DNA from: Pseudomonadota bacterium
GTDB taxonomy: Bacteria; Pseudomonadota; Alphaproteobacteria; Rhodobacterales; Rhodobacteraceae
NCBI GenBank assembly: GCA_021813645.1
Contig: JAKAJW010000354.1
Location: 1 to 16,212, forward strand
Length of the DNA stretch: 16,212 nt
Reading direction: 5' to 3'
Part shown: positions 6,445-12,885 of the stretch, one piece after another
Layout of the letters: every line of letters starts with the position of its first letter
How positions within the stretch are numbered: the stretch's first letter is position 1
Position numbers and translations under genes: made by a program
The notes under the pieces: generated by a model
What the model was told of the DNA's origin: nothing
What the model saw: only the letters and a program-made list of their open reading frames with translations
The model's database searches: none

Positions 6445-6731
6445 GGGCGGCGGACAGGCCGCGATCTTGACTGGTGCAGTATCGCCAGAACCGACTGCCC
6501 GAGCAGCGAGACGCGATACCCAGCCGGAGCCCCGTTGGCGATCGCCGATTCCGCGAGGCGAAGGTCTAAGAGCCGCTCGAGCGCCGGTGTCATCCTTGAC
6601 CGGGGGCTTTGCGCAAGTGCGGCAAGGGCATCGGCCTCCCATGGATCGAGGCTCTCGGCGAGTATCGCGGATATCCTGTCCAACGGACGATGCTGCCTGT
6701 GGTTGAATCGTGGCACATCGTGCCGCGTCAT
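6441..6731 (-). CDS. Small hypothetical protein, HTH-like (96 aa)
   Basis: From the ATG at 6731 this frame encodes 96 residues: an N-terminal basic part (TRHDVPRFNHRQHRPLDR), a helical centre (ISAILAESLDPWEADALAALA) and a C-terminal block (MTPALERLLDLRLAES, then GYRVSLLGQSVLAIL) that reads like a winged-helix domain in which an ALERLLDLRL helix precedes a beta-wing. The frame stays open further upstream to 6821, but that extension is proline/arginine-rich and looks non-coding. The ribosome-binding site (GCCGAG) is weak. It converges with the 69-aa gene, sharing CTAG at the stops. I judge it more likely real than a shadow, but only moderately so. Confidence 0.4.
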   Translation of the reverse strand: MTRHDVPRFNHRQHRPLDRISAILAESLDPWEADALAALAQSPRSRMTPALERLLDLRLAESAIANGAPAGYRVSLLGQSVLAILHQSRSRPVRRP

Positions 6732-6862
6732 CTCGGCGCGTTCAAGAGATGTCCGCGGCGGCAGCCGATGTCGCGCGCGGGGCCGTCCGGCACCTCCAGC
6801 TCGCCGTGGCGGCGGAGCCACTCGGCACAGACTGGCTGATCCGCGATGCGGCGGTTCGTCCG

Positions 6863-6892
6863 TGTCACGAAGGCGTCACCCGGTGCTATATA
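6863..6892 (+). promoter_or_regulatory. Candidate promoter for the 63-aa gene
   Basis: A TATATA box at 6887-6892 stands out in this GC-rich DNA and lies 35 nt before the ATG at 6928. TGTCAC (6863-6868) is a weak -35 match at 18-nt spacing. The -10 is the stronger evidence. Confidence 0.35.
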
Positions 6893-6927
6893 GAAAGCTA
6901 CTCGTGGCAGCATCTGGGGAGGCTCAT

Positions 6928-7119
6928 ATGAAAACTCCGTCCGCAGCGACCGAGGCTGATCGTGTCCGCGATCAGATCCAGGAAGGCCGGTTCGCTAAGC
7001 TGCAAGAGACCCTACGCCAGAAAGACGCTCCGCCGCGGCTCGGTGCGGGCGACAGGCCCGAGATGGGCCCCGGCGCCCGGAAGGAAGCCGTAGAGTTCTG
7101 GGACAACGTTCCGCTCTAG
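6928..7119 (+). CDS. Small hypothetical protein (63 aa)
   Basis: A 63-residue hydrophilic protein that I do not recognise. Residues 9-30 (EADRVRDQIQEGRFAKLQETLR) form a likely amphipathic helix; the rest is proline- and glycine-rich and ends in EAVEFWDNVPL. There is no cysteine, signal peptide or membrane span. The start is strongly supported by GGGGAGG (6916-6922) five nt before the ATG, and an AT-rich -10-like box lies 35 nt upstream. It is followed by about 340 nt without a gene, containing copy B of the structured repeat. Confidence 0.65.
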   Translation: MKTPSAATEADRVRDQIQEGRFAKLQETLRQKDAPPRLGAGDRPEMGPGARKEAVEFWDNVPL

Positions 7120-7292
7120 CGGGGGTTGTCCGGCGCCTATCCGAATGTGTTCGGCGACGTTGGTATCCGACATGGACAGACGATCGCGGCGCCTCGACGC
7201 CGGTCAAGGCGTATGGTGCTTCCGGCACGTTGCGGCGGCGACGCGCAGTGCACGTTGGGGCCGGACGGGAACGTGCATGCCCGTCCCCCGGC

Positions 7293-7442
7293 GGGATCGG
7301 TAACGCCAAAAGGGCAGGGGGGATTCGTCGTTTCTCCGAACTCCCCCGCCCGGCGTTGATGAAGAAGACTCGGGACCCCGGCGCGCGGAAAGGAAATCAG
7401 CAGGATCGTGTCCTCGACCTGCGGGCTGCACCAGTCCCGCGA
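7293..7442. repeat. Structured intergenic repeat, copy B
   Basis: A diverged copy of the element at 2914-3083, in the same orientation. It shares the 22-nt block at 7311-7332, TCTCCGAAC, the C-rich arm, and the right half around CGTGTCCTCG and CGGGCTGC; it lacks about 20 nt found in copy A. The G-rich/ATTCG arm pairs with CGAAC plus the C-run in both copies although the joining bases differ. It fills most of the gap between the 63-aa gene and ynfA, which otherwise shows no gene. Confidence 0.65.
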
Positions 7443-7462
7443 AGTCGCAATCCCCTAGCCTG

Positions 7463-7792
7463 CTACGCGGCCCGTGGCCCGAACAGGATGATGGCGGCAC
7501 CCGCGAGGCAGACCAGCGCGCCAAGCGCGTCCCAGCGGTCCGGCCGCACGCCCTCGACCAACCAAAGCCAGGCCAGCGAGGCGCAGATGTAGACGCCGCC
7601 ATAGGCCGCATAGGCACGGCCCGCGAGGCTCGCGTTGGACAGGGTCAGCAGCGCCGCGAAGATCAGGAGCGAGACGGTGCCGGGCAGGATCCACCAGCCG
7701 CTCCGCCCCTCGCGAAGCCAGAGCCAGAGGCTGAAGCATCCGGCGATCTCGAAAACCGCGGCGGCGGTGTAGATGGCGGCAGCGCGGATCAC
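7463..7792 (-). CDS. ynfA: YnfA family (UPF0060) membrane protein
   Basis: A 109-residue inner-membrane protein of the YnfA/UPF0060 family, a small four-helix family distantly related to SMR drug efflux pumps. Family hallmarks are plain: EIAGCFSLWLWLREGRS (15-31), PGTVSLLIFAALLT, GRAYAAYGGVYICASLAWLW (58-77) and LVEGVRPDRWDALGA, ending in LAGAAIILFGPR. The four hydrophobic segments are at about 4-24, 33-52, 62-79 and 88-105. The start is a GTG at 7792 overlapping the upstream merR-type gene's stop (GTGA), so the two are co-translated and ynfA is probably controlled by that regulator. Family certain; the transported substrate is not established. Confidence 0.9.
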   Translation of the reverse strand: MIRAAAIYTAAAVFEIAGCFSLWLWLREGRSGWWILPGTVSLLIFAALLTLSNASLAGRAYAAYGGVYICASLAWLWLVEGVRPDRWDALGALVCLAGAAIILFGPRAA

Positions 7793-8235
7793 TGCGCCCG
7801 CCCGGCCTGGCCCGAGGTGCGTATGAACGGCGGCTCCGCCATGCCCTGCAGGATCACGCAGTCCGGCCCTGGACCGCCGGCGCAGGTGCCGTCGCAGGCC
7901 CGAATGAATTCCGCGAGGCTCCGCTCGAGCTTCCTGAGCGCGGCCATCTTCTCGCGCACCGCGTCGAGGTGCTCGGCGGCGATGGTGCGTGCGTCCAGGC
8001 AGGATCGCCCCAGATCCTCCGTCAGCGCCACCAGCGAGCGGATACTCTCGATTGGAAAGCCGAACTCCCGGCATTGCCGGATGAAGGTCAGCCGCCGCCG
8101 ATCCTCCTCGCCATAGACGCGCTGGCCGCCGGCCTGCCGGCCCGGCACTGGCAGCAGGCCAATCTCTTCGTAGTAGCGGATGGTGGGGGGATTGGTGCGG
8201 GTCTGCCGGGCGAGATCGCCGATCCTGAGCGGCAT
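7789..8235 (-). CDS. MerR-family regulator, thiophilic-metal-sensor type
   Basis: A 148-residue MerR-family activator. The winged HTH is at 1-70 (RIGDLARQT, TIRYYEEIGLLPVPGR, RRRLTFIRQCREFGF), followed by the long dimerisation helix and a metal-binding loop. Cysteines are C55, C79, C114, C118 and C126: C79 is 35 residues before C114, as in MerR and ZntR, and the C-terminal loop reads CDGTCAGGPGPDC. Having a cysteine at the 79 position points to a divalent soft metal (Hg, Zn, Cd, Pb) rather than Cu(I), but the extra C118 is unlike classic MerR. AAGGAGG precedes the ATG. It is divergent from the Cys-rich/4-TM pair and shares a MerR-type promoter region with it; ynfA overlaps its end. Confidence 0.82.
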   Translation of the reverse strand: MPLRIGDLARQTRTNPPTIRYYEEIGLLPVPGRQAGGQRVYGEEDRRRLTFIRQCREFGFPIESIRSLVALTEDLGRSCLDARTIAAEHLDAVREKMAALRKLERSLAEFIRACDGTCAGGPGPDCVILQGMAEPPFIRTSGQAGRAQ

Positions 8236-8258
8236 GTGAAGCCTCCTTTGGAAGGGGG

Positions 8259-8289
8259 TTGAACCTCAAGTCACTTGAGGTAGTAGCCT
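8259..8289 (+). promoter_or_regulatory. MerR-type promoter and operator for the Cys-rich/4-TM pair
   Basis: TTGAAC (-35, 8259-8264) and TAGCCT (-10, 8284-8289) are separated by 19 nt, the overlong spacer that MerR proteins correct by DNA distortion. The dyad ACCTCAAGT-C-ACTTGAGGT (8263-8281), perfect over 9-bp arms, fills the spacer. It points rightward, to the ATG at 8323, and lies 24 nt from the divergent regulator's start, so it probably also autoregulates that gene. The arms resemble SoxR-box arms, but the 1-nt centre differs. Confidence 0.7.
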
Positions 8290-8322
8290 AGGATCACGCC
8301 ACCCGGAAGGAAAGGGAACGGA

Positions 8323-8712
8323 ATGAGACCAAACACGGAAACGGGGCCGCCCTTGATCTGCGCGCTCGGCGCGGGCGAGGCTCGGGAAAGGCTCGACTGG
8401 ATTGCCGCGCTCAACCGGACGGCTCTCCTCGATGCGCGCCGGGACGGCAGGTGTCTCATCCTGACCTACCGCGCGGGCCAGGCAGATCGCATCCGCGAGG
8501 TGATCCGCCGGGAAAGCCAGTGCTGCAGCTTTCTGAACTTCGCTGTCGACGAGGTGCGTGAAGCCGTCACCCTGACGATCACGGCGCCCGACAGCGCTCC
8601 CGACATCCTCGATTCGATCTTCGACCCGTTTGCCGGCCGCGCGGAGCAGACCGGTGCATGCGGCTGCGCCAGCGGCTCCGCCTGCAAGGGAGTGACTGAT
8701 GACCGCAAATGA
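8323..8712 (+). CDS. Cysteine-rich soluble protein, probable metal-binding (129 aa)
   Basis: A 129-residue soluble protein with seven cysteines (13, 44, 67, 68, 113, 115, 121) and no signal peptide. Two sites stand out: a vicinal pair in RRESQCCSFLNF (67-68) and a C-terminal cluster GACGCASGSAC (111-121). The middle (CLILTYRAGQADRIREVIRRE, then EAVTLTITAPD) suggests an alternating beta/alpha fold like a small metal-binding domain, but it lacks the HMA GMTCxxC motif. The ATG at 8323 is preceded by a purine-rich GGAAAGGGAA. It follows a MerR-type promoter directly and overlaps the next gene by 14 nt. I infer a cytoplasmic metallochaperone or metal buffer; no named family is recognised with certainty. 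Confidence 0.7.
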   Translation: MRPNTETGPPLICALGAGEARERLDWIAALNRTALLDARRDGRCLILTYRAGQADRIREVIRRESQCCSFLNFAVDEVREAVTLTITAPDSAPDILDSIFDPFAGRAEQTGACGCASGSACKGVTDDRK

Positions 8713-9163
8713 AACCCCCGGCCGGTCCTGGCCGCACGCGATCGGGATCGGGCTCCTTGTCGCCATCGTCACCGCCGCTGCGATGCTCGCCCTGACCGCG
8801 GCCGGTGTCTCGCCCTTCCCGAAGCCGCCGTCGCTCGCTTTCGCCGAGACGCTCTTTGATCGCTCTCTGCCGCTGCCAGTCGGCCTCTTGTTCCACACCG
8901 CCTACGTCACCTTCTGGTCGGCGCTCTACCTTCGCTTCTGGCCCCACCGCAGCCTCGGCGCCGCCTTTGCGCTCGCTGCCGGCCTCTGGGTCGTGATCCT
9001 CGTCGTGTTCTTCCCGATCGTCGGATGGGGCCTCGCCGGCGCCACGGTCTCACCCAAACTGATCCCGGCCTCCTTCGTGCCGCATCTCCTGTTCGGGCTG
9101 CTCCTCTGGGGCGGCGACAGATGCCTGCCCGCGTCCTCACCACGGACACCAAACCAGGCATAG
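8699..9163 (+). CDS. Four-helix membrane protein, unknown function (154 aa)
   Basis: A 154-residue integral membrane protein with hydrophobic segments at about 13-36, 60-80, 86-110 and 122-138, and short polar ends. It is rich in aromatic residues and carries membrane-near histidines (H66, H83, H129) and one cysteine (C142). I recognise no transporter family. The ATG at 8699 has AAGGGAG about 8 nt upstream and lies inside the end of the Cys-rich gene (14-nt overlap), so the two are translated together under the MerR-type promoter. By position it could move the metal or compound that the Cys-rich partner binds; that is inference only. Confidence 0.68.
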   Translation: MTANETPGRSWPHAIGIGLLVAIVTAAAMLALTAAGVSPFPKPPSLAFAETLFDRSLPLPVGLLFHTAYVTFWSALYLRFWPHRSLGAAFALAAGLWVVILVVFFPIVGWGLAGATVSPKLIPASFVPHLLFGLLLWGGDRCLPASSPRTPNQA

Positions 9164-9360
9164 GCACCGGGTGCAGGGAATCGGGATCGAGGAACTACCA
9201 ACTCTACGGTGGGAAGCGACTGATGGTGCGCAAGCGTGGCGGGCGGAACAGTGCGGGATGCTGGCCGCACATCTGTTTGCGCAGGTCAGGAGCCAGTCTC
9301 GACAGTTGCCGAACATCTGGACTCCGGGCCCCGAAACCCCCCGGCGTCGCGCCGAGAGGG

Positions 9361-9786
9361 TCACGGCCGGTCAGAAATAGCTCGGGTTGGCAGGAAGCGC
9401 GCGATGACGTCGCGCGCGAGCCGCACCGGCTTTCTGGAGACGACGTCAATGCAGCACCAGCTGCTGTCCACCTCTGCCAAGAGTTCGTCTCCGCGCCGGA
9501 TCACGGTCCTGTAGAATGCTCTGGCGCCCTCAATCTTCTGCAAGGCCACCCGCACCACGACGTGGTTGTCCAGAAACGCCGGGCGCCGATAAGTGATCCG
9601 GTGCTGCAGGGCAACCCATTGCCGGGAAGCGGCGACGTCGGTCGGCGCGAATCGCCTCCAATGGCGCAGGACGGCGGCCTGCACCCAGGTCAGATAGACC
9701 GCGTTGTTGACATGCCCCATCTCGTCGATCTCACCGTCGGCGACGTCGAGTTCGTATTCGAATATGTCTGAAGATTGCGACGACAT
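9361..9786 (-). CDS. Hotdog-fold acyl-CoA thioesterase (4HBT / YbgC-FadM type)
   Basis: A 141-residue single-domain hotdog thioesterase that hydrolyses acyl-CoA or related thioesters in the cytoplasm. The diagnostic active-site stretch is D21-E-M-G-H-V-N-N-A-V-Y-L, corresponding to the D-x-x-G-H-V-N-N motif of the 4-hydroxybenzoyl-CoA thioesterase family; the central helix (WVQAAVLRHWRRF) and the strands YRRPAFLDNHVVVRVAL and ELLAEVDSSWCCID complete the fold. The frame is open to 9831, but ATG 9786 is preferred, with GAGG 10 nt upstream and a start typical of the family. It stands alone on the minus strand downstream of merA, with no visible link to metal resistance. The physiological substrate is unknown. 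Confidence 0.83.
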   Translation of the reverse strand: MSSQSSDIFEYELDVADGEIDEMGHVNNAVYLTWVQAAVLRHWRRFAPTDVAASRQWVALQHRITYRRPAFLDNHVVVRVALQKIEGARAFYRTVIRRGDELLAEVDSSWCCIDVVSRKPVRLARDVIARFLPTRAISDRP

Positions 9787-9960
9787 TGCCGTGCGCCTCG
9801 TCTGATTGCCGCTGTCTTGGTCGGGGGCCACTCTAGCCGAGTTTGCCGGCCGCGTTAACCGATCGCGTGCGGGCAGGGCGAGCAGCTCGTATCCGCGCGA
9901 TGCGGCAGCAGGTCGGCTCCGCTGCGATCCACTTTGGCGTCGGCCAATAAATGGGTCCAG

Positions 9961-11391
9961 TTATCCCGCGCAACAGGAGAGCCTCGCCACATCGGTCTCG
10001 AAGGCCTGGGCCGCGAGCTTCAGAGCCTCGACGGTGGTTAGATAGGGAAAGAGGGTCCCGGCAAGCGCTTTGGCAGTCATGCCCGCCGTCAATGCCACCG
10101 CCAGCGTCTGGATCGAGTCGCCGCCTTCGGGGGCGAGGATCTGGCCGCCGAGCAGCTTGTCCGTCGTCCGATCCGCCACCACTTTCACGAGCCCGCGGGT
10201 ATCGCGCGCCGCGAGCGCCCGCGGGACCTCCGACAGCGGCAGGAGACTCGTCTTGACGTCGAACCCGGCCGCGCGTGCGGAGGCTTCGGTGTGCCCCACG
10301 CCCGCGACCTGCGGATCGGTAAAGACAACCCAGGGCATTGCGCCATTGTCGTAAGTCTCGGTGTCGCCGAGAAGCGCGTTTCGGGCCGCGATCTTCGCGC
10401 CATAGGCCGCCATATAGACGAACTGGTCCTGCCCGGTCACGTCCCCCGCCGCATAGGTACCGGCGCGGCTGGTGCGCATGTGGGCGTCGACCATGATCGC
10501 TCCTCGCGAGGCGGTCCTGATACCGGCCGCGGATAGGGCCATGCCGCCGGTGTTGGCGCGGTGCCCGGTCGCGGCGAGCATCTGGGTGCCGCGCAAGACC
10601 TCGGCACCGTCCCTGCCACGGATGGCCAGGGCAATCCCGTCACTCTCACGGCCGACGCCCTCGTAACTGACGCCCTGCCGCAGGACTATCCCTTCCGCGG
10701 TGAGGCAGGTCGCGAGCGCCTGGGATATCTCCGGCTCCGTTCCCGGCAGGAGGCGCGTGCGCGTTAGGAGGGTCACGGAGACCCCCAGCCTTGCAAACAT
10801 CTGTGCAAGCTCGCAGCCGACGAAGCCACCCCCGATCACGAGGAGCGAGGGCGGCAGAACCTCGAGCGACAGCGCGGCCGTGCTGTCAAGCACGGGAACG
10901 GAGGCGATGCCGGGAACATCCGGCCGTGCGGGCGAAGCGCCGGTCGCGATGATGACCTTGTTGGCGAGGAGCGGCGAGCCGTCCACCGTAAGCCTGCCGC
11001 CTGCGAAGGACGCGCGCCCCTCCATGTAGCTGACGGTTTCATAGCCTGGCAGAAGATCGGTGTATTTTTTCTGCCGCAAGCTGGCCACCAGATCGTCCTT
11101 GGCGGCGATCAGTCTCGGCCAGTCGGCCTTGCCGCTTCCAGCCGCCACGCCCGGAAACCTGCTAGCGACCCTGGCGGCATGCAAGGCTTCCGCCGCCCGG
11201 ATCATCGTCTTCGAGGGCACACAGCCGACGTTGACGCAGGTGCCCCCGATCAGCCCGTGGCCGATCAGTGCGACCCGTGCACCAAGCCCCGCCGCCGTGA
11301 TCGCAGCCGAAAACCCGGCCGAGCCCGCTCCGATCACGGCGAGATCGTAGGGGCGCTCGGGCCCTCGGCTGCTCTGGCAACAGGCATCCAC
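9961..11391 (-). CDS. merA: Mercuric reductase MerA (no N-terminal HMA domain)
   Basis: A 476-residue flavoprotein that reduces Hg(II) to volatile Hg(0) with NADPH in the cytoplasm. Visible features are the FAD-binding GAGSAG (21-26), the redox-active pair in GGTCVNVGCVPSK (C52, C57), the NAD(P)-binding GGGFVG (187-192), the second FAD motif near TYAAGDV, and the C-terminal vicinal pair in LSCCAG (C473, C474) that hands Hg(II) to the active site. These last cysteines separate MerA from dihydrolipoamide dehydrogenase. The NmerA (HMA) domain of long MerA forms is absent; instead there is a Cys-Cys at residues 4-5 (MDACCQ). Start is GTG 11391 with AAGGAG about 7 nt upstream. It is the last gene of merTPA, 3 nt after merP. 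Confidence 0.93.
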   Translation of the reverse strand: MDACCQSSRGPERPYDLAVIGAGSAGFSAAITAAGLGARVALIGHGLIGGTCVNVGCVPSKTMIRAAEALHAARVASRFPGVAAGSGKADWPRLIAAKDDLVASLRQKKYTDLLPGYETVSYMEGRASFAGGRLTVDGSPLLANKVIIATGASPARPDVPGIASVPVLDSTAALSLEVLPPSLLVIGGGFVGCELAQMFARLGVSVTLLTRTRLLPGTEPEISQALATCLTAEGIVLRQGVSYEGVGRESDGIALAIRGRDGAEVLRGTQMLAATGHRANTGGMALSAAGIRTASRGAIMVDAHMRTSRAGTYAAGDVTGQDQFVYMAAYGAKIAARNALLGDTETYDNGAMPWVVFTDPQVAGVGHTEASARAAGFDVKTSLLPLSEVPRALAARDTRGLVKVVADRTTDKLLGGQILAPEGGDSIQTLAVALTAGMTAKALAGTLFPYLTTVEALKLAAQAFETDVARLSCCAG

Positions 11392-11394
11392 CGA

Positions 11395-11718
11395 TCAACT
11401 CCTTGCCAGCGCCTTGTAGCCAGCGTTCTCGGAGGCGGCCGCGATCGCAGTGGCACTGGTCATGGACGCATCGAAGACCACGGTTGCCGTACGGCTCGCG
11501 AGGTCGACTTTCACCGATTGGACGCCCTTCACGCCGGACATGGCCGCCTTCACGGTCGCCGGGCAGAGGGGGCAGGTCATGCCAGGGACGCTGAACGTCA
11601 CGGTGGAGAGCGCCGGGGCGGCGGCTGTGTTGCCGGCGAAAGCGGTTGGCGCCACCAGCGTGACTGACGTGGCACCGAGTAGGAACGCGATCGTTCCGGA
11701 ACGCATGACTCTGATCAT
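11395..11718 (-). CDS. merP: Periplasmic mercury-binding protein MerP
   Basis: A 107-residue periplasmic protein. A signal peptide covers about residues 1-28 (basic start, hydrophobic core, cleavage after AFA). The mature part is one HMA domain with the Hg-binding motif GMTCPLCPATV (C49, C52). It captures Hg(II) in the periplasm and passes it to MerT. The ATG at 11718 follows AAGGAG at good spacing. It lies between merT (18 nt upstream) and merA (3 nt downstream) in the merTPA operon. The proline after each cysteine is slightly different from the common CAAC form. Confidence 0.92.
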   Translation of the reverse strand: MIRVMRSGTIAFLLGATSVTLVAPTAFAGNTAAAPALSTVTFSVPGMTCPLCPATVKAAMSGVKGVQSVKVDLASRTATVVFDASMTSATAIAAASENAGYKALARS

Positions 11719-11736
11719 TGGGGTCTCCTTTCTGGG

Positions 11737-12129
11737 TCAGTAGAGCAGAGGCGCCCACCAGGCGACGGTCAGGGCGGCCAGTGTGAGTGCCAAAGCGAAC
11801 CCGAGAACCGTCTTGGTGATGACGGCCGACTCCGGGCGCGCGCAGTAGGCACCTTCTTCACAAGCCAAGTTCGGTCGGAAGTAGACGCGCCGAAACCCGA
11901 GGCCGATGAAGACGAGCGCGACAACGGCGAAGTATGGGCGTACGGGTTCGAGCGCCGTCAGGTTGCCGATCCAGGCCCCCGAGATTCCGAGTGTCGCGAA
12001 CGCCAGCGGAAGAATGCAGCATGAGGAGGCCAGCACAGCGCCAAGGGCGCCGCCGGCCGCGAGCCAGCCCCTGCCGATGCGCGCTTTGCGCGCGCCCGAC
12101 GCTCCGCCCGCCCGATCGTTGGCACTCAT
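11737..12129 (-). CDS. merT: Mercuric ion transporter MerT
   Basis: A 130-residue inner-membrane protein that takes Hg(II) from MerP into the cytoplasm. It has three membrane spans (about 24-45, 62-80 and 105-127), the vicinal cysteine pair in span 1 (ASSCCILPLAF, C37-C38) and a second pair in the loop after span 2 (C90 and C96 in LACEEGAYCARP), all as expected for MerT. The frame is open to 12216, but ATG 12129 is chosen because GAGGAGG lies just upstream and the length fits the family; the longer form would run across the operator. It is the first gene of merTPA, driven by the promoter at 12161-12191. Confidence 0.92.
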   Translation of the reverse strand: MSANDRAGGASGARKARIGRGWLAAGGALGAVLASSCCILPLAFATLGISGAWIGNLTALEPVRPYFAVVALVFIGLGFRRVYFRPNLACEEGAYCARPESAVITKTVLGFALALTLAALTVAWWAPLLY

Positions 12130-12160
12130 CTTCGCCTCCTCTCGATCCGCTCTGCCAATT

Positions 12161-12191
12161 GGTGTAGGGTCTGTAGGACCTACAGGCTCAA
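12161..12191 (-). promoter_or_regulatory. MerR-controlled merTPA promoter and operator
   Basis: Read on the minus strand, TTGAGC (-35, 12186-12191) and TACACC (-10, 12161-12166) have a 19-nt spacer, the hallmark of MerR-type promoters. The dyad CTGTAGG-A-CCTACAG (12171-12185, plus strand) has perfect 7-bp arms and lies inside the spacer. It is 32 nt upstream of the merT ATG and 14 nt from the merR ATG, so MerR here should control both directions. Confidence 0.78.
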
Positions 12192-12204
12192 GGGGGTGGC
12201 GCGA

Positions 12205-12618
12205 ATGCGAGATCACGAAGGCGAGAGCAGCCTTACCCGCGCGCAGCTGGCGGCTCTCACCGGCTGCAACCTGGAGACCATCCGGTATTACGAGACACGC
12301 GGCATGCTACCGGCACCGCCTCGGACTGCGGCAGGCTACCGCATCTACGCAGGCGCACATGTTTCGCGGCTACGCTTCATTCTCAGGGCTCGAGCGCTCG
12401 GGTTCTCACTGGAAGAGATCAGCGGATTGCTCGGGCTCATGGAAGCCGGAGCGGCGAGCTGCGCCGAGGTCAAGGCGCGCACCGAGGCCCACCTGGCAGA
12501 AGTGCGCCGGAAGATCGCTGACCTGAAACGAATGGAGCGTGTGCTCGCAGAGGCGGCCGCGCGGTGCAGCGGCAACGAAGCACCTGACTGTCCTGTGCTT
12601 GAGGCGCTCTCCGGTTGA
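12205..12618 (+). CDS. merR: Mercury-responsive regulator MerR
   Basis: A 137-residue MerR-family regulator, divergent from merTPA. The HTH is at about 10-45 (LTRAQLAALTGCNLETIRYYETRGMLPAPPR), followed by a second helical pair, a dimerisation helix and a C-terminal metal loop. The likely Hg(II) ligands are C86, C121 and C129; C86 to C121 is 35 residues, as in Tn501 MerR, while C121 to C129 is 8 rather than 9. ATG 12205 is favoured over GTG 12196 because the AGGGGG at 12191-12196 is correctly spaced only for the ATG. Its product should repress without mercury and activate merTPA with it. Confidence 0.88.
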   Translation: MRDHEGESSLTRAQLAALTGCNLETIRYYETRGMLPAPPRTAAGYRIYAGAHVSRLRFILRARALGFSLEEISGLLGLMEAGAASCAEVKARTEAHLAEVRRKIADLKRMERVLAEAAARCSGNEAPDCPVLEALSG

Positions 12619-12885
12619 ACCGGGCCAAGGATGTCGGAACTTCATCCGGCACACGAAAAGGTCCGGCACGGATCACCGAAATCTGCCGACGCCTCGTCCA
12701 AGCTGCTCTGAAAGTCCGTGTGGTTGCACGCCGAAAGGGTGGCGCATGCCTGTCGTTCCCTGATGGACTCTTCGTGTCTCGCCGATCAAGGTGACCTTGC
12801 ACTTTGCTGGCGTCGGGTTGGCCCCTTGCACCGGCTACGCGTTCCTTTCAAGCTGAAGACACACCGCCAATGTGCGCGAGATCTA

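Noticed and set aside
6728..6913. A 61-codon minus-strand frame upstream of the 96-aa gene
   Set aside because: No ribosome-binding site or family resemblance, and it overlaps the promoter region of the 63-aa gene.
9025..9771. A 248-codon plus-strand frame
   Set aside because: It is mostly antisense to the thioesterase gene, which has a clear active-site motif.
12130..12216. Longer MerT start at 12216
   Set aside because: It would run through the merR-merT operator; the ATG at 12129 has a strong ribosome-binding site and family length.
12619..12885. MerR-type operator for the cation-efflux gene
   Set aside because: Pieces such as ACCTTGCAC occur near 12792-12800, but there is no matching second arm and no -35/-10 pair with a 19-20-nt spacer.
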